Of a stretch of DNA of 64,000 bases, positions 59,550-64,000 are shown piece after piece. Both the position numbers and the translations under genes were made by a program. Within the stretch, counting starts at the first letter, position 1; each line of letters starts with the position of its first letter. A model generated the notes under the pieces. The model saw nothing but the letters and a program-made list of their open reading frames with translations, searched no databases and was not told where the DNA came from. Source of the DNA: Deinococcus roseus (GTDB lineage: Bacteria > Deinococcota > Deinococci > Deinococcales > Deinococcaceae); assembly GCF_014646895.1 (NCBI RefSeq), contig NZ_BMOD01000007.1, positions 155,190 through 219,189 of the forward strand, read 5' to 3'.

Positions 59550-60836
59550 CTACCTGAGGATGCCCTTTTCCCGCACCGCTTTGAGCCAGAGGGGAAATTC
59601 TGCCAGCATGCGGCTGTACAGCTCCTCGTCACTGATGCTGGAGAGGTCATCGATGGCAAAGAAACTGGCGTTGTCCACCACCCGTCCCGTCAGGGTGTCC
59701 AGTTTCTCCAGCACCCCGTAATTTCTGCCTCCCAGACCGATGAACTGGAAGAACATCGGGAAGTGCGCGGCTTCGCTGACGATGCGTTTGATTTCGGCGT
59801 TCTGGCTGACCCCGCCATCTGAAATGAACAGGATCAGCACGGGAACGCGGCTGTTTCTGTGCCGTTCCACCAGTGCGCTCAGGACGGGGGGCTCGTTGTT
59901 GGCGCGGCCCAGACCCAGCAGGAACCCACCGGATCTGTCCAGCACCGTGCGTCCCACGTAACCGCTGATGTTCTGCAATGTGACGTCTGCGGTGTGGTGG
60001 AAGTCGTGGGCGTAAAACCAGGTTTCCAGTTTGCCGTCGTCATCGAGGCGCATGGCCAGCACCCCCACCCGGTCCACCACCGCCTGCACGGTGCCACTGC
60101 GGTAGGCGTTTTTCATGCTGCCGGTGGCGTCCATCACCAGCACCACCTGGGCATGCACGTCTGCCACGCCTTTTTTCTGCAGGGTGACATTGACGGTTTT
60201 CACCAGGCTGATCAGGCGCTGTCCTTCCGGGTGGGCCAGCACTTTTTTCTCCAGGTCCACCCCTTTGCTGGATGGAGGGGGAGCAGGAGGAGTGGGGGCA
60301 GGTGGTGCTTCGATTTCTTCTCCGCCGTAATGCCTGAGCAGTTCCCCCAGGCCTCCCGAGAAACCCTGTCCCACCGCCCCCACCCGCCACTGGTCTTTCA
60401 GGTAGATTTCCAGAAAAATCAGGGCTTTTTCCTGCTGGAAGTCCGTTCCAGAAACCCTGAATTTCAGGATGTCCTGGTTTCCAGCCTTCAGGGTGAAGGT
60501 GCCTTCTGGCACATCCCGCATGGTGCCTGCACCATCGATGCTGACGGTGAACACCAGTTTTTTGATGCTGGCTGGCAAACGGGCAAGGTTCACTGCAAAG
60601 CGTTGCAGCTCTCCCATCTGACCGGGCAGGAGTTTCAGCGCACCTGCTGGGCTTTCCGGCTGGTTGAAGAAACAGAAGTAGGCATCGTCTGAAAGCTGGT
60701 CCTAGGCGTCCACCCCGAACAGGGTGGCATCCAGGGTCAGGTTCTGGGGGTTCTGGAAAACCAGGGTCACCGTCAATTCCTGGCTGGAAGTGAGCTGTGA
60801 CAGGGGGATTTTCTGTCCTCTGCTGAAGTTTTGCAT
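59550..60836 (-). pseudogene. TerF-like TerD-vWA gene interrupted by an in-frame amber codon
   Basis: From ATG 60836 (GAGAGGA upstream) the frame gives 44 residues of a TerD domain (KIPLSQLTSSQELTVTLVFQ, LTLDATLFGVDA). A TAG follows at 60702-60704. The frame then continues in register with DQLSDDAYFCFFNQPESPAG, VFTVSIDGAGTMRDVPEGTF, a proline-rich linker (about 180-195) and a vWA domain with MIDAS VVLVMDATGSMKNAY and LFISDGG. The order matches TerF. Either the gene is freshly broken, or a shorter product starts at ATG 60617, which has no good ribosome site. TerD-type domains bind calcium, usually in stress or phage-response modules. Confidence 0.8.
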
Positions 60837-60932
60837 GGGGTCCTCTCTGGAAAACGCAAATTCAATTTATGCCTTTTGGAGCATGTTTGATTGTACGCAA
60901 CCAGAGCAGGACCGGGGTGGCCTGAGGTCACA

Positions 60933-62141
60933 TCAGACGGTGGGGTTCATGCGGGTGTCCCAGTGGATCTGGTGGTCAAAAATGAAGCGCTGGCTGTCTG
61001 ATTTTTCCAGCCATTTCATGGCGGTGGGCATGAGCAAATCCCGAAACCAGCTTCCCAGGGGGCCTGCAGCTTTGCTGTTGTTGATGCGGGCGGCCCAGCG
61101 GATGATGCGTTCGATGCGCTGGCGGCGGGTTTTTTCAAAGAGGGCAAAGGCCTGCTCTGCGGTCTCTGCGTCGCGCAGGCACTGGGCCAGCACCACGGCA
61201 TCCTCGATGGCCAGTGCGGCACCCTGTCCAGAGCTGGGGGATGGGGCATGGGCAGCGTCTCCGATCACCAGCATGCGGCCTTTCTGCCAGTGGGGCAGGT
61301 GGGGCAGCATGTGGATGGCTTTCATGGTCATCAGGTGATCGGTGTGGTGCAGCACATCCAGGATGGGCCCCTGGTCTTTTGCGTGCAACTGCAGCAGGTG
61401 CTGTTTCCAGTGTTCGCTGCCCAGGCATTCCACCTCTCCCCTGGCGGGTTCTCTGGGCCAGGGCACGTTGGCAAACCACCACACCTCGCCATTGGGTGCA
61501 GGGGCATATCCAAAAAAGCCCTTCTGGCCGTAAATCATTTCATAGCTGCCCACTGGAACATCCACTTTCACGTTCTGGACATAACCACCCGTGGTGAGCA
61601 GACCCGAATAGGTCGGTCTGGGCGCGTGAAGATCAATCACACTTCTGAGCACCGAATGCACCCCATCGCTGCCGATCAGAAGGTCTCCTGTGGCGGTGCT
61701 GCCATCTGAGAAGTGGGCTGTGACCCCTTCCGGGGTTTCGGTGGCATCGACAAGGTGCTTGCCGTGCACAAAGCGAACGCCTCGCCGCAAGGCTTCCTGA
61801 TAAAGGGCCTCATACAGATCTGCGCGTTTGAGGGTGTGGCTGGAGGTGCCGTCTGGAAGTGGGGTCCCTGTGCTGGTTTTTCCCAGAAACTTTCCGGTGT
61901 GGCTGCGCAAAGTCAGCTCCGGGGTGGCAAAACCTCTTTTCAGCACCGGAAGGTCTGCCCGAATGACCCTGAGCGCCTGAATCCCGTTGGTGCTGAGCGT
62001 CAGGAAAGCCCCGATGCCCTCTGCGGTTTCTGCAGAGGATTCATAAAGGGTGGGCTGAAAACCTGCCTGCTGCAAAGCCATGCCCAGGGTGGGTCCAGCA
62101 ATACCTGCGCCCACCACGATGATGAGGGTGTCTGGTTTCAT
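60933..62141 (-). CDS. FAD-dependent monooxygenase (group A, TetX/PHBH-like)
   Basis: The 402-residue flavoprotein has the FAD-binding Rossmann motif IIVVGAGIAGPTLGMALQQA. It also has the family DG motif LLIGSDGVHSVLRSV and the GD motif MLVIGDAAHAPSPSSGQGAA with LAIEDAVVLAQCL. It probably hydroxylates an aromatic or polyketide compound with NAD(P)H and oxygen. Its ATG overlaps the stop of the PadR repressor gene by four bases, so the pair is expressed together and probably induced by the compound it removes. Confidence 0.92.
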   Translation of the reverse strand: MKPDTLIIVVGAGIAGPTLGMALQQAGFQPTLYESSAETAEGIGAFLTLSTNGIQALRVIRADLPVLKRGFATPELTLRSHTGKFLGKTSTGTPLPDGTSSHTLKRADLYEALYQEALRRGVRFVHGKHLVDATETPEGVTAHFSDGSTATGDLLIGSDGVHSVLRSVIDLHAPRPTYSGLLTTGGYVQNVKVDVPVGSYEMIYGQKGFFGYAPAPNGEVWWFANVPWPREPARGEVECLGSEHWKQHLLQLHAKDQGPILDVLHHTDHLMTMKAIHMLPHLPHWQKGRMLVIGDAAHAPSPSSGQGAALAIEDAVVLAQCLRDAETAEQAFALFEKTRRQRIERIIRWAARINNSKAAGPLGSWFRDLLMPTAMKWLEKSDSQRFIFDHQIHWDTRMNPTV

Positions 62142-62737
62142 GGTTTCTCCCTGTTCTCAGATTGCAGTTGTTCCCAGGGGTGTTGCCATTCTCTGACCTG
62201 GGGGATGAATTGCCTCACGAACTGGATTTCGGCTTCAAGCAGGACCAGACGGTAATCCTCCTCAATCAGGAAGAGGGGATGCACCCCGGATTGCAGGGTC
62301 TGGGTTCTGTACTGAACAGTCTGCTGGTGTTGCTCCTGCAGGTGAATCAGGCGTTTTCCCAGCAAGTCCAGCACTTCTGCAGGCGGCAGGGCAGCAATCA
62401 GGGCCAGAGCCGTCATGAACTGGGGGTATTCGGGCTGAGGCGTTTCGATGATTTCTTTCAGCCAGCTGTAGAGTTCTGTGCGTCCACTGTCGCTGATCTG
62501 GTAGGTGGTGCGCTCCGGTCGGTTCCCGGCCCGGTCGGTTCCCAGTTCCTGCACGAAGCCTGCTTTGTGCAGTTGCTCGACCACCATGTAAAGGGATCCA
62601 GGGTTGAATTTGATGCTGCGGTCGTCCTGGTGCTGTTTGAGCGTGCGGCTGAGTTCGTAGGGATGCATGGGCTGGCGGCTGAGGTAAGACAGCACGGCCA
62701 GCGCCAGCAGGTTGCTGACTTTGCGTTTCTGGGGCAT
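62138..62737 (-). CDS. PadR-family repressor
   Basis: The 199-residue protein has the PadR winged helix (about 8-90: LLALAVLSYLSRQPMHPYEL, NPGSLYMVVEQLHKAGFVQE, RTTYQISDSGRTELYSWL) and a C-terminal helical dimerisation domain (about 100-190). AAGGAGG precedes the ATG. A partly symmetrical AT-rich sequence at 62759-62785 (ATACGA and TCGATAT arms) just upstream may be its own operator. Confidence 0.92.
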   Translation of the reverse strand: MPQKRKVSNLLALAVLSYLSRQPMHPYELSRTLKQHQDDRSIKFNPGSLYMVVEQLHKAGFVQELGTDRAGNRPERTTYQISDSGRTELYSWLKEIIETPQPEYPQFMTALALIAALPPAEVLDLLGKRLIHLQEQHQQTVQYRTQTLQSGVHPLFLIEEDYRLVLLEAEIQFVRQFIPQVREWQHPWEQLQSENREKP

Positions 62738-62851
62738 ACGCCTCCTTGATTGATTTTAAATATACGAAATCAAATACTCGATATCAACTATTTTGGGAAG
62801 GGCTTTGATCACGCTGGCGGATTGCAGTCAATCTGTCTTCTTCCGGTTCAG

Positions 62852-63508
62852 ATGGGATTTATCATCACCTTCCCAGAACACCCCTTCTACGTCACGGAGC
62901 GTTCAGACAGTGAACCCAGACCCAAACCCGAAGGCCACCCGGACCTGAGCGACAAGTGGGTGGGGGCAGGACACCTGAGCGTGGGAGACAAACTCAAACA
63001 GGCCGATGGCACCCTGGGGGAAGTCCGTTACGTCAACACCATCCAGGAAACCAGGACGATGTACAATCTGGAGGTTGAGGAGGCCCACACCTTCTTCGTT
63101 GGAACCCAGGGCTGGTTGGTGCATAACTGCGGACCCAAAACCGCTAATGGTGCCACTCTAGAGCATCTTACAGAAGAAGAGATAAAGCGGATCCAAGCTT
63201 ATGCTGATAAAACAGGTAAACCTGTTTATCTATTTGGCAGCAAAGCTAGTGGTAAGTCCTACACCACTGGAGATCCAGTAAGTGCCAAATCGGATTTTGA
63301 TTACTACTTGCCAGGCTCAAACAGTGCTGACAGAAAGAAAGCTCTTGATAGACAATCTCCTTACAAGCTACCTAGGGGTACTGGGGGAGGGCAAATAGAA
63401 AATGGAAGAGAATCGGGCATAGATGCGTGGTCAACCGAACAGTTCCAGAAGAAAGGCTGGAGCATTGATGATAGGCCGCACATTGTCTTTACCCCCAAAG
63501 TGAAGTAG
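62852..63508 (+). CDS. Truncated polymorphic toxin: HINT domain end plus nucleotidyltransferase-like toxin tip
   Basis: The 218-residue ORF starts in the middle of a HINT (intein-like) domain: FPEHPFYVTERS, HLSVGDKLKQADGTLGEVRY, EVEEAHTFFVGTQGWLVHNC, where the final His-Asn-Cys is the self-cleavage site. The C-terminal 120 residues contain KPVYLFGSKASGKSYTTGDP and SAKSDFDYYLPGSN, the GS...SDxD pattern of polymerase-beta-type nucleotidyltransferases. Such tips are delivered as toxins and may modify tRNA or proteins (inference). The large N-terminal carrier is absent, so this is an orphan or displaced toxin cassette. The toxin part is more AT-rich than the HINT part. Confidence 0.76.
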   Translation: MGFIITFPEHPFYVTERSDSEPRPKPEGHPDLSDKWVGAGHLSVGDKLKQADGTLGEVRYVNTIQETRTMYNLEVEEAHTFFVGTQGWLVHNCGPKTANGATLEHLTEEEIKRIQAYADKTGKPVYLFGSKASGKSYTTGDPVSAKSDFDYYLPGSNSADRKKALDRQSPYKLPRGTGGGQIENGRESGIDAWSTEQFQKKGWSIDDRPHIVFTPKVK

Positions 63509-63518
63509 AAAGGATGAT

Positions 63519-63770
63519 ATGAAGACCGAAGTTGAGATTCTGTATCATGAATCAGATGGCATTGTGTTCAAGTCGGCTCTTAGGAGATTCCCCAGTATTG
63601 CACTCCAAGGTGATACCCTCTCATTGCTATATTTTAATATTGAGGAGCTGAAGGAAATGATCGATGCTAATAATATTGATATTGATGAGGCATCCTATCT
63701 TATAGATCGCATTTATAATGTTGTGGGACGTTTAAACGACATATATAATCAATTTGGTGAAGAGAAATAG
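63519..63770 (+). CDS. Probable immunity protein for the toxin cassette
   Basis: The 83-residue, acidic, AT-rich ORF starts ten bases after the toxin stop with AAAGGATG before the ATG. It reads VEILYHESDGIVFKSALRRF, a strand pair, then two helices (NIEELKEMIDANNIDIDEAS, YLIDRIYNVVGRLNDIYNQF). Size, acidity and position directly behind a toxin tip are typical of immunity genes. The family is not recognised. Confidence 0.65.
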   Translation: MKTEVEILYHESDGIVFKSALRRFPSIALQGDTLSLLYFNIEELKEMIDANNIDIDEASYLIDRIYNVVGRLNDIYNQFGEEK

Positions 63771-63776
63771 TGTTAA

Positions 63777-63800
63777 GGCCCTCCCAAACGGGAGGGCTTT
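63777..63800 (+). terminator. Terminator after the immunity-like gene
   Basis: GCCCTCCC and GGGAGGGC pair around AAAC, followed by TTT. Confidence 0.85.
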
Positions 63801-64000
63801 CCCTTTGCTTCCAGCCGAAGACCCAGCCGACCTCCAGTCGAGGGACTTCCCAGCTGTGGCATGAGCTTCAGCCGACCCGTGGAGTGATTCTGCAATAATT
63901 CTAGTCCAGGGGTGGTTTGTTGAGATGATTGTGTGTTAGGCCAGGCTCCCAGGTGGGAGAATGGACCTGTCATGCCCCCTCGAGTCGGTAAGCCTGATGA
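63801..64000. other. Right edge without a supported gene
   Basis: I see no gene that can be supported here. A 66-codon minus-strand frame exists, but it has no ribosome site and no recognisable motif. Confidence 0.4.

Overview
The window looks like a chromosome segment of a Deinococcus-type bacterium with moderate GC. This is an inference, not a proven placement. Supporting signs are the many promoters with a TANNNT box exactly six bases before a start codon (leaderless transcripts, reported as common in Deinococcus), a LexA-like repressor, and many paralogous ABC sugar uptake systems. Coding density is high, operons are short, and there is one small AT-rich gene and one AT-rich toxin cassette.

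Layout. 1-9.4 kb: macrolide/lipoprotein-type ABC exporter (cut by the left edge), two regulators, a secreted Cu/Zn superoxide dismutase fused to a beta-propeller with a PQQ-type sugar dehydrogenase, an EamA exporter with a cyclase, and a LysR regulator. 9.5-12.2 kb: SRPBCC proteins, an ArsR-SRPBCC pair with a visible operator, a VOC protein, a NodB deacetylase. 12.3-23.5 kb: a furanose-type sugar locus (aldose epimerase, ytfQ/ytfR/ytfT/yjfF-like ABC importer, divergent regulator, GT2, a GH2 lipoprotein with two arabinofuranose-binding-type modules). 23.6-30.6 kb: LysR-controlled phosphatase/F420-type reductase pair, a cytoplasmic papain-like peptidase joined to a TerB-like domain, an aldo/keto reductase, small hypotheticals and a decayed sugar permease. 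30.8-38.1 kb: LacI-regulated maltodextrin-type ABC operon ending in a glycogen-debranching-type glucosidase, with REP-like stem-loops between binding protein and permease. 38.4-43.2 kb: AT-rich lipoprotein, a second ArsR-SRPBCC pair with an apparent ATC start codon, hydrolase, and a scar of an IS66 remnant joined to a broken serine hydrolase. 43.3-54.2 kb: GAF/PAS protein, DMT exporter, ROK regulator, serine hydrolase, LexA-like repressor facing a lactonase-type MBL gene, WYL regulator, secreted and YaaC-like proteins, short tandem repeats.

54.2-60.8 kb is the most unusual part. Five tandem tRNA-like RNAs lie on the minus strand in two groups. They sit around and between three related HEAT-like proteins on the plus strand. 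The RNAs lead into a minus-strand pair: a zinc-ribbon SDR protein that lacks the usual catalytic tyrosine, and a ribonuclease-inhibitor-type LRR protein. A TerF-like TerD-vWA gene with an in-frame amber codon closes the cluster. I propose this as a candidate RNA-centred system; its function is unknown.

60.9-64 kb: PadR-controlled FAD monooxygenase, then a truncated HINT plus nucleotidyltransferase toxin tip with a small immunity-like gene, ending at a terminator.
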